A DNA stretch of 64,000 bases from Ectobius pallidus (taxonomy: Eukaryota > Arthropoda > Insecta > Blattodea > Ectobiidae), in the NCBI GenBank assembly GCA_964059195.1, contig CAXKWD010000007.1:154427269-154491268 (forward strand), in the 5' to 3' direction. The position numbers were made by a program, and so were the translations under genes. The notes below the pieces were generated by a model that ran no database searches, was not told the origin of the DNA, and worked only from the letters and a program-made list of their open reading frames with translations. Below, piece after piece: positions 23,705 to 32,867 of the stretch (the first letter of the stretch is position 1; every line of letters begins with the position of its first letter).

Positions 23705-24754
23705 CAAGGGCGCCCATATGATATTTTCTAGGGGGGGCCAATTTTTTAAATTTATTTATTTTTTGTCCCTTTAACTTCTTGGGTTACTTTGTAACATATT
23801 AATAATATAATAATATAAGTGCAACAAGGAAGTAGCTAGTAATTTTGGGGAGGATCGGAAGTGGTGGGGGGTTTGGGGATATGGAATACCCCCCAAGAAA
23901 GGATGGTAGGGGGTCCACCCCAGAAAATTTTTGAACACTGAACTAATTAAAATCACATTTTATGCTATTTTAGCACTGAAAACTAGTTAGGAAATTTGTT
24001 TACCATACTCTAAGACATGCCAACGTAAACAAGAAATCGTTATCTAAGTCGGGGTCCACCCGCGGAAATTTTTTAAAATATTGAACTAATTAAAATCACA
24101 TTTTACGCTATTTTAGCCCTGAAACACTTGTTAGGAAATTTATTTACCATACTCTAAGACAATGCCAACGTAAACAAGAAATCATTACCTAAGTCAGGGT
24201 CCACCCCCGAAAACTTTTTAAATATTGAAGTAATGAAAATCACATTTTACGCTATTTTAGCACTGAAAAACAAGTTAGCAAATTTATTTACCGTACTCTA
24301 AGACACACGAACTTAAACAAGAAATCGTTACCTAAGTTATAATAGCCTATTTATTAATATTTATAAGAAAAGTTAAATAACACAAGGAGCAATGGAAATA
24401 ACAGGCCTACTCATTATGTTATGAAAACAAAATAACTGCTATATATCATATTTGGCTCACCCACAAAAATTGTTTATTTGACTACATTTTTTAAAATACA
24501 AAAATAGAATTTTAGGTTTTGATTTTTGGGGGTCCGAACCCCCTGGACCCCTTTCCTAATATACTGTGGATTCTGCTTCCATGTTGTCGATATGGTAAAA
24601 CTTCTGCAAATTTATGTCTCTACTAACTTTCAAATAATTGTCTTAAAAGAAAAACACCTCACTATAATTATTAACATACATTTTTTTTTCCTTTCCCTGA
24701 GAGCTAGGGGGGGCCGCGGCCCCCCCCCCCTGCCCCCGGGTATGGGCGCCCTTG
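23705..24754. mobile_element. hAT-type non-autonomous element with minisatellite
   Basis: The ends are CAAGGGCGCCCATA and TATGGGCGCCCTTG. A perfect 8-bp target duplication TTTATTGT (23697-23704, 24755-24762) flanks them. It has no coding sequence, GC-rich C/G runs near both ends, and three ~142-bp tandem units inside. Confidence 0.93.
23911..24336. repeat. Three tandem ~142-bp units
   Basis: Each unit begins GGGTCCACCC and contains AAAATCACATTTTA, GCTATTTTAGC and CAACGTAAACAAGAAATC. Starts are at about 23911, 24052 and 24196. The copies differ at a modest number of positions. They lie within the hAT-type element. Confidence 0.9.
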
Positions 24755-27751
24755 TTTATTGTAGGTCTACTGGCTTACTCGTGATTCTGGTGTGGTTATG
24801 TTTCAAGTTACTTTAATGTAATATTTTTATATTTTATTCTGTTGTAATGATTTCTGGTGTATAAAATAGGTCATTAATGGTCGACAAGAAAACCTAGTAA
24901 CAAAATATGTAAAATATTTGAGTGAAAATTACCGTCTATGCTTGACACACGCCGAAAACAGACAGTTTATGAATTCCTATAAAAACTCGTTAATTAAAAC
25001 TGCTGTACCGACGGTGTCTTCAATTCCAAAAGCTCCTGAATTTTTTGTTTTGTTTAATGAAGTCCATTCTGCAGTAATTGACGCTACATAGACCTACAAT
25101 AAATTGAAGTCGTATATTGCCATATAAGGCAAAGAATCAAAATACACTGTCAACAATGACGAGCAGGATGAACGTGACAGACCTATAATATAATTTACGT
25201 AATTAATATGTAGGCTATTTATTATCATAATTTAAATTATAAATTATATTAAAGGGCAATGATTTTAAAGAAAAAAATACTGGGCTTAGGTACAGTCCTT
25301 AACAGTAGCCTATTTAGGTATTGTTTACCTCTTCTTAACTAGAATATAATACATTATCTGTTTTATTATTTCTTAAATTTAAAATTAGATTTGCATAAAT
25401 AAAAATATTCTGTATTTTTCTCTTTTTCTCTTTTGACATAACATATTTTGCGATGTGTTTATGTATTTTCCCAAGCCATTTCATATGATGAGAATGTAGC
25501 TTTACTCAATCTCCGCATGGAGCGCTAGTGTCGTCCAGTCAACATGTTGTCATAGGACTTTTAACACACAGTTTCTTTACTGTATTAATACTTATACTGT
25601 GGTACTACTGAGGTACTGGTCCTACTTACCAAGTGGTATTTTGCATTAAATTAACAAGGTTATAAAATGACGCATTCATGGAGGTGAGAAAATAGTAAGA
25701 AATAGCAATCATATATAGAAGTTATGTGAGAATTAGATTAAATTTATTGTATTAAATGTTATCATGAAAAAGAACAATATTTATTACCGTACAAATGGAT
25801 TAACACAAAACGTTTTACTAATTTTTATCTATGTTAAAATAGATTATCACCTTCAAATCAAAACTTTAAATCAAAACATGATATATTGTCGTAAACTATT
25901 AGGCTATACCAGTATCTTCTTTAAACAAAAATAACAACTGCAGACAGTTAAATATGTCATCAATTATAACATTAATTACACCTCCATGGATAGGACACAA
26001 GAGAAACAGTAATGGAGGTGAGAGTAACAGAGGTGAGATTTTTCTCTAATTTGTCAAACAGCTTGAGAACATTTGAGGTTAGGAAATCTCAGTTTTAGAG
26101 TTTAACTTTGCATTCCTTATTATTATAATTTATAGCAAAATTAAATATAAAAACATACAACTTTACCATTGGGTGTAGGTTTCGGAGGTGAGAAAGTCCA
26201 ATTACCAACTCTGCATTTAGCCCTTTTGCACAAACAAAACAACACAGAAAAGCACACTAACAGCTTGGCTTTATATAAATAAGAATACTGCCAAAAGTTA
26301 GAGTCCAAGGAAGATAGAAAGACTACAGTGCCATCTCTGTGGAAATAATTGAACTTTTATATTGTTTCACGGAGGTGAGGTCTCACTTTGGGACAGGGAT
26401 GTTTAGTGCAAAAAATTGTCTTTACAAAATGATATATTTGCTTTTCAGTTATTAATTACACATTTTTTAAGCTGTCTGTTGGGGAAAGCTATAGGTTTTA
26501 CTAGCATTTTTCTACGTGTCTAGTAAGTTTGTATATTCAAACGCTCCCCTAAATCTATACTTGCTGAGACAGCTATCTCAGCGCATTGATACAAGTTTAG
26601 TCCGCCTGTTATGCGGTCTCCCGCTTCAGCAGGTGCAATCTTAAGACGCCTCGTGATCTAACCAGCGTCATGTTAGCGTTAGTTCGAAGCCTGCGTCCAC
26701 ACGAGACAGTCTGTGCTGGATCGCTCTCCATTTCCGCGCCAGTTGAAAGACAATAGCATAATCGGCTATTGCTCTTAAACTGCGAATAAATACATAATAC
26801 TTTCAGCTACAAGTATTATCGTGTGCAAGTACTTAAATTACACTAGTTACAGTAATTTCATTAATCTCGGCTTCATAGATCCGTCGTGAAGTTCGTCTAT
26901 AGTTCGTGAGCATTGTGTAACCCAAGCGGTCACAGTGAATCGGCTATTTTGTGTAGTATTCTAAAGATATCAGTGTTAAATCATATTATAAGGAACACAG
27001 CAATCCTTACGAGCATTCTGATATAATAATTATTGTTGGCATAATAAAAGAACAATTATCGCCATGTGTCCATCTTCCCGCCAATTCGCATTCCATTGTT
27101 CAGTGCAAGTTTTTCAAGATTAGATTTCAGTTTATTTGTTATATCAGTTTTTCTATTCGTCATTCTAGTGCATTATTTACCTATATGTTGTGAGAAATAA
27201 AGTTCCATAGTTTATTACATGTATAAGGTTTTGTTCCCAGTTGCATCCGAGGATCACTGATTTCAACGACCTGAGATATATAAGTCCTTCTTGCTCTCCC
27301 AGAGTGCCTGTATTCAGGCTGGTCCTCCATTACCAGAGTATTTACTTTACATTCTACCTCACAATTTTATTCCTATCTCTCCGGAAACATCCCGGATCCT
27401 ACACTGTCTGTTCTTGTTATAACACTAAAATGGAATACAAATTAAAGTCTGTTGAATTATGAAAGAATGAAAATGACAAGTCAGGCATGGGGACATGACA
27501 CCGAGGTGAGATCTCACATACTGTGCCCTAAATTGCAGAAAATTGTAACTTTTGTTTAAAAAGTTGACTATGGGATCAAATAGACCTTATTTCAATCTAA
27601 CTTACCATAATAAATCATAATTCATAAATACTTATTTTACACCAGAAAATCAATTGTTTCATAAATCTGCCCTTTTCTGGAGAATAATCCATAAAGGCTA
27701 CACACACAAACAATTCCAATAGTAATGAAACTGAAGTAGGCTACAGCATAC

Positions 27752-27900
27752 CATTGTAATTTTCCTTTCCTTTCTTTGGCTTCTCAATGCCCAGGTAGTT
27801 ATAAACAACATCTTCCACTTGTGGCATAAACACTGTCATTATCTTGGGGTTTACCACCTGGTCCACAATCCTCTCCACTCCAATGTCCAGGAAACCAGAC
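27752..27900 (-). CDS. BOD1L-like gene, exon 3 (end of SHG1 domain)
   Basis: 149 bp with acceptor TTGCAG above 27900 and donor GTATGC below 27752. It starts by completing a Glu codon split with exon 2 and reads S-G-F-L-D-I-G-V-E-R-I-V-D-Q-V-V-N-P-K-I, then MTVFMPQVEDVVYNYLGIEK and a basic P-K-K-G-K-E-N-Y-N. This matches BOD1's S-G-M-L-x-x-G-V-D-R-I-I-x-Q-V-V-D-P-K segment. The last base G completes a Val codon with the giant exon. Phase agreement on both sides makes the call strong. Confidence 0.95.
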
Positions 27901-28604
27901 CTGCAAGGAATAACATCTCACATTTAAACACATGTACACGAACAGTAAAGGTGATAAGGCCCCCACAGATGCTGTGATCTGGGACAACACGCAAATCTTG
28001 AATAAATTTTTTAATTGTATATAGGCCTACTTGAAAAGTTTTAACAAATATAACTGCTGTCCCAGGCTGTGCACAATATGAAAGAAATAAAAGTCATATG
28101 TGGCTGGGGTATTCCTGGTGTTGAGAATGTGTAATGGTTCTCAGACTTCCAACCGAGTGAGTAGCAGGATTGATTCTGGGCTTTTGGCAGCTTTCATTGC
28201 TACCATCTTCTGGGAGAAATAAGCCGGTCTTGGGAAAATATCTGTGTTATACAGGAGACAGAAAATGCTAGGTGGGGTGGTTGGCTAATAGGTAAATCAG
28301 GAAGTGGAACAACTCTGATTGGCTGAAAACTGATTATCATGCATAGCCTACTTATGTGAAAATTGACTTTCAATGAAACAGAGCTCTCCAATTCATTGTT
28401 CCACTTCTTTCAAAAGATGGCAGTGGAGATAGCTGCCAAAAGCCTCGAATCAATCCTACTCACCAAGAAATCTTATACAAATATAAGTCACTCAATTGTA
28501 AAACTGCAATATCACCATGATAGAAACCCAGTTTTTATTATTTGTAGTCTATAATTCAATGAATAATACAAATGTCTGAATTGTTAATGATTTGATTTGC
28601 ATTA

Positions 28605-29515
28605 CAGTAAAACACCCTTTTTTACATTCCTGTCATTTACATTTTCCTGCCATTTACATCGTTTTCCACTGGTCCCATCTTTTACCCTATACCGACAATA
28701 CATAGCATTCCTGCCATTAACAACTTTTAAACAGTTGTATTTCCTGCCATTTACATATTCTCCCAGTTGGCAGCATTGGTTTTCGTTGAAAAACTGCTTT
28801 CACTTAACTAAATTTTCCGCAATGTTGCCAACTCTTAGACGTGGTGTCAGTTGCTATTTGTGTTAGTCCAAATGAAGTTGCTTTCTTTTGTGCAGGTGCA
28901 ATTTACTGCATTTTATTATACTGTAGTTATTCATGTAGCATAACTCATCGTCGAGATTTGAAGCAACACTGGTATTTTTTTGTGTTGCTTGATTTTTGGA
29001 GGTATCATGGAACTGAAGAAAACCAATAGAAAATGCATTTCTTTGCAAGAAAAGTAAAAAATTGAATGTTGCACTGATTCACATGTCGGAACACGTGTTC
29101 AGTTGGCAAAAGAGCTTGAACGTTCTGTCTCAACTTTGAATATCATCTAAATCTAATGAATAATCAGAGCAATTATTTATTCATTTAATGTGTGATGCTA
29201 CAAGGAGAATATTATATGAAAAATTTGGTAAAATCTCTAAATCTAATTAACCTGGAGGATGCACATTAATTTTTTAATAATACATACTTATTTCATTCAT
29301 CAACCTTGAAACCTCAATATTACAAAAAGCATGTACATGTGAGAATGTTTGTGCAACATATTTTTCACCATATTTTAAAAAGATAATATAAGTTAAGTGT
29401 TAAATTTTGCAATATATAGCATTACAGCTTTTATACTTCCTACAATTTACACTTTCCTGCCATTTACACTTTTTTACATCAGTCCCTTGAAAAGTGTAAA
29501 AAGGGGGTTTTACTG
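28605..29515 (+). mobile_element. pogo/Tigger-like transposon relic
   Basis: The ends CAGTAAAACACCC and GGGGGTTTTACTG are Tigger-like. TA precedes the left end, while CA follows the right end (decayed). Around 29007-29150 the plus strand reads N-R-K-C-I-S-L-Q-E-K, a stop, then K-I-E-C-C-T-D and R-V-Q-L-A-K-E-L-E-R-S-V-S-T-L. This matches the CENP-B/pogo helix-turn-helix. The DDE domain is deleted. A CCTGCCATTTACA-type motif recurs several times near both ends. Confidence 0.8.
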
Positions 29516-29520
29516 CATAT

Positions 29521-30022
29521 CAGGTATGGGCAACCTTTGGAGAGATGCGGGCTAAACTTTACGATATTTATGAAGTCGCGGGCCGTAGATAATAGGTAGT
29601 TGTGAAAAAATAATCATGATACGGTTTTTTGTATTTATAAAGTATATTGGTAAAGTTACATGAATGAGAACAATATCGAATTGATTATGTATTTACTTAC
29701 AATTAACAGAAATTAATGAGAAGCTTGAGCTTGAACTTGAGAAACAAGATAATCAATGTTGGCATCAATCCCACTAATACACAGGCACAGATTGTTTTCA
29801 AAAATTTCATCTTTAAGTCTGGTTCGGTACTTTGATTTAGGCCCATTGTAGCATTTTTCTAGCGCTGACCGGAAGGAACTCCCTCGTAGTTCAGGTTTTT
29901 GTTTCCCCCCTCTCACTCTCTTGTTGGTGAGAACCGAAAATATTTACTTTTTCGAGCGCGATTTTAAAATGTTCCGCAGGCCGGAACAAAAGTCGGGGCG
30001 GGCCGGGCGTTGCCCATATATG
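29521..30022. mobile_element. hAT-like MITE
   Basis: The left end is CAGGTATGGGCAACCTTTGG and the right end is GGGCGTTGCCCATATATG. The flanking 8-bp duplicates match at 6 of 8 positions (CTGCATAT, CTGTATAG). GC-rich subterminal blocks (GCGGGCCG) occur on both sides. The frame at 29713-29916 (minus) may be a transposase scrap but is not recognised. It abuts the Tigger relic. Confidence 0.7.
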
Positions 30023-30853
30023 CTGTATAGGCTATCTTATATTCATATCGTCACCCTGATGGAACCACAAACCCTACAATGGTAATGGTGACACTGGATA
30101 AAAAAAATGAAGTAATAACAACTTCAGCAGTCATCAACACCTACACCAGAATGTTCTCTATCCTCTTAAGGGTCCCACAAGCCACCACCATGATTGTTTG
30201 TGAAATGGCTCGTATTAAACCATGAAAATATGGGAAAGTAAATACAGAGAAGAGAAGAAGAAATCTAATACTGGTCTATTTTTTAATGGAATTAGCCCTA
30301 TTGAAATTATACAGAAATCAATATGGTAGGAATTACCTTTACAAAGAAACTAGCAAACAAATATTCTTGTTTATAGAATAATAAATTTAACTCTCACGAC
30401 ATTCAACACTTGAAAAAGAAATGTACATATTTAAAGTACACCTACGATTAAACATTCTTCTCCATTATTTGTGGTTTTCACCAGAAGCTATGGGCTGTTT
30501 CAATATATCACCGATTAAAATAAGTGTTCACTGCATCAAGGATGTGACGTCCAGTATCGTACTTTTCAGAAAAATGGGATTAAAACATTTTGGCTTTTGC
30601 AATGTCAGTTTGTTTTAAGTTTATTAAATGCCTTATACTACTGGCAAACACCAGAATGTTTTAAATTATTCATCAAGTTATTTTTCAAATGTGCCTAGGA
30701 TGATACCTCATTTAGCCCAATATGGTTTAACACCCTTTACACAGCAAATACAGAATTCAGCCTACGAACCAGATCCACATGTATTTGTTACTGCTGACAC
30801 CAAAGTAACAACTTGTCGAGATGAGAAACGTTATAATGGACAATAACACTTAC
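30023..30853. other. BOD1L-like intron 2, no recognised feature
   Basis: Intronic sequence downstream of exon 2. Short frames at 30421 and 30628 have no recognisable domain. Confidence 0.5.
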
Positions 30854-30978
30854 TCATGGATGTGTTTCCTCAAGCCCTCCCTAAGTTGATTCTTGTTTAA
30901 ATCTGGTCGCCATTCCTGACTGCCCAAGAATCCCGACACACTTCCTTCCACCCTCTGGTGAAGATTCTGGTAAGCAGG
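30854..30978 (-). CDS. BOD1L-like gene, exon 2 (SHG1 domain core)
   Basis: 125 bp between acceptor TTTTGCAG (above 30978) and donor GTAAGT (below 30854). It reads PAYQNLHQRVEGSVSGFLGS, then QEWRPDLNKNQLREGLRKHI and H, ending with two bases of a Glu codon. BOD1 has PAYQNLRQKVDNFVS and NKNQLRNGLRQ at the same place, so the match is close. It joins exon 1 in phase 0 and exon 3 in phase 2. In other frames this region shows a misleading short open frame. Confidence 0.95.
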
Positions 30979-31765
30979 CTGCAAAAGGAAAGTGATATAT
31001 AGCTGCACCCATGTAAATAACTTGCACAATGTTATTCAATCCCTGTATTATGTGACTAGCAGTGTCCATGGCTTCGCTTGCAATTATTTACTCAACTGCT
31101 ATTGCAGTTCAGATACTTCGGTAAAAAGAAATAAACAAGATAACCAAATTAAGTATAATAAATGACAGATTAATTGCCCAAATTTATTCAAACTAAAATC
31201 ATAAAATCTCATAGCCCGTGTTTGGTCTTAAAATGACCGTGAAGAGACGGAACATTCATTATAAATATTATTAACTAGAAAGAAGGCAAAGGTAAAAAGT
31301 TTAACAACATCATTTTAAATAACTATTAAAATGAGATTGCAGTGAATAGACGGAGAAGCTGGGAATTTCCCTAGCAGACCTAGCGGGTGCGAGATAAGGC
31401 AATGCAGTACTCAGGTACAATGTATCGGGAATCTCCCGAGATCTTATCACAAAGGGTACTGATCCACTTAAGTAATTCTAAGAAGTCGGCTATTGTGTTT
31501 AAGCCTTGCTTCTGATGTTGCTACTGATACAACACGCTGTCCGAACCTTCTTAGAAATCCGAGACGCTAAGTTGTGGGTTTTGAGAATAAGGGAAAATCC
31601 AATTGATTTCCGTGGGAAACTAACATATTATTATTGGTCGGGAGATTTGCCAATAAGAACTGGTCTATAGTACCACGTGCCGGGATTCACGAATAATAAT
31701 TAAGAAGAGTAGGGATAAATGTTTGTTCAAGAGAGTTTTCTTTAGGCCTAACGTGGCGATGTAAA

Positions 31766-31912
31766 ATCACTCTACTTCAAGGCCCCGCGCCTATAACAGT
31801 CATATTCAACTCTACTTCAAGGCCCCGTGCCTAGAGCAGTCAACAGCAATCTACGTCGAGGCCGCGTGCCTACATCAATCACTCTACTTATCTTTGAGGC
31901 CGCGTGCCCACA
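31766..31912 (+). repeat. Four short GC-rich tandem units in the LTR
   Basis: Successive copies of CTCTACTTCAAGGCCCCG-x-GCC, CTCTACTTCAAGGCCCCGTGCC, ATCTACGTCGAGGCCGCGTGCC and TTTGAGGCCGCGTGCC, about 36-45 bp apart, just upstream of the TATA box. The position suggests U3 regulatory repeats. The same block is at 37748-37894 in the 3' LTR. Confidence 0.8.
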
Positions 31913-31926
31913 GAATTAATTGGACT

Positions 31927-31934
31927 TATAAAAT
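31927..31934 (+). promoter_or_regulatory. TATA box of the 5' LTR
   Basis: TATAAAAT, about 190 bp upstream of the AATAAA signal at 32117-32122. The 3' LTR has the same pair at 37909 and 38099. Confidence 0.65.
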
Positions 31935-32326
31935 TTTCGCTGTGGAATTAATCGACTTAGAAGGATTCTTACTTTCAATCGCGATTAGTCAAAATCATAT
32001 ACGGCAGCAATTGTATCACTAGTAACGATCTACCGAGAACTTGTAACAATATTAATTATTCACAAACAAATTTTGTAATTATTGTCAATGACTGGACTTG
32101 TATTTCCAACGCTTTGAATAAACAGAATATTCCTTCAGTGTTCAAAGAAACTGCATTATTATTCAAGCAATAATATTAAGGTGTTCTTCGCTTCCTACCC
32201 TGAAGCTAGAGGGAAGTGCTCAACGATCGACTGGCAGACCGGAGGCGGGTTCAACAAATCAGAAATATTCAGTATATGCATTATACTGTGGCGCCCAGGT
32301 AACCATCATTTCCACCGAACCGCTGT

Positions 32327-32867
32327 ACATGGCTATTTCCCAACGTGGGGCACGAGTGAAGCTGGACATCAAGGATCACCAACTTCAAAAATCATCCCAA
32401 AACGGAAGGAAGACACCGCAGAATTTCTAGAACGTCACCCGTAAAGGCACCGCTGGAATTCAAGATCGTGGTACATCAGTTCCGGAGACCGTCGCAGAAA
32501 ACATCAAAAATCACCAACAGATAAGAACTTAAATATACATAGAGTTTCAGTAAAGTAAACAATTTTATTATCAATAATTTATGAAACAGTAAATATTAAT
32601 TAAATAAATTAGTAAGCCTGACATCAAATAATATTTTTTTAAAAAGTTTGCAATTTAAGATCAAAGTAAAATTAAACTGAAACTCACTAAGTAAATTAAA
32701 GAATAAATTCAAGTAAAATAAAATCTTTTTCAAATTAAAAGAACTCAGGCATATCGAATATTTATTGTGCAAGGGTATAATTATACATGTTATGCATTAT
32801 ATGTTGAACTTCTTAACCAAAGGTAAGGTAGATCGTAAGAGTGTATCAGTACCATTATAATTTATGT
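32327..32867. other. LTR element leader region
   Basis: Non-coding leader between the 5' LTR and gag. TGGCTATTTCCCAACGTGG (from 32331) starts two to four bases after the LTR end, the usual place of a primer-binding site. The tRNA it would pair with was not recognised. Confidence 0.5.

Larger units (their letters stand above)
23588..25092 (+). pseudogene. Broken THAP domain of a transposase, split by intron and insertion
   Basis: The first part (to 23674) reads P-Y-Y-S-A-V-N-F-S-N-N-K-R-Q-N-P-E-L, then H-F-F-T-F-L-K-H-P-E-R, and ends at a donor-like AG|GTAAG. The second (24868-25092) reads V-I-N-G-R-Q-E-N-L, then YLSENYRLCLTHAENRQFMN and I-K-T-A-V-P-T-V, and stops. Together they follow the THAP order: Cys pair, F-x-F-P-x-D-P-E-R, then C-x-x-H-F and the AVPT box. 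Both Cys of the first pair read Tyr and Phe, and His-Phe reads His-Ala, so zinc binding is lost. The exon phases no longer match exactly. Only the DNA-binding domain remains. Confidence 0.75.
23411..25602 (+). mobile_element. THAP-domain DNA transposon relic inside element A
   Basis: The ends are 25-bp inverted repeats (left CCACGGTATAAGTATTAATA..., one mismatch to the right end). TACTA flanks both sides (23406-23410, 25603-25607), and the second copy of element A shows an uninterrupted TACTA at this place. Inside are two halves of a THAP zinc finger (23588-23674, 24868-25092), typical of P-superfamily and some Kolobok-type transposases. The rest of the transposase is missing. A hAT-type element sits between the halves. 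Confidence 0.8.
23297..27690. mobile_element. DNA element A, ~2.2 kb, split by a nested insertion
   Basis: The ends are inverted and similar: GGGTAAATCTCC then AAAAGGGCAGATTT at the left, AAATCTGCCCTTTTC then GGAGAATAATCC at the right. ATAA flanks both sides (23293-23296, 27691-27694). A second, partial copy at 62460-62926 runs straight through the point where this copy is interrupted at 23411, which proves the nesting. The right part holds six same-strand copies of a (G/A/C)GAGGTGAG motif. No transposase is recognised. The superfamily is unknown. Confidence 0.75.
31100..32326 (+). repeat. 5' LTR
   Basis: Begins TATTGCAGTTCAG and ends near CCGCTGT. It contains a TATA box (31927), a polyadenylation signal AATAAA (32117) and four GC-rich tandem units (31766-31912). 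This layout fits U3-R-U5. Confidence 0.9.

Noticed and set aside
26477..27440. Possible solo LTR or separate insertion inside element A
   Set aside because: TGTTGGGG and TATAACA could be LTR ends, with an AATAAA between them, but no target duplication or second copy was found.
27241..27462. 73-codon frame as a gene
   Set aside because: No recognisable domain, no splice context and located inside a transposable element.
28140..28175. Isolated B-box-like sequence
   Set aside because: No A box, body or target duplication nearby, so a SINE call is unsupported.
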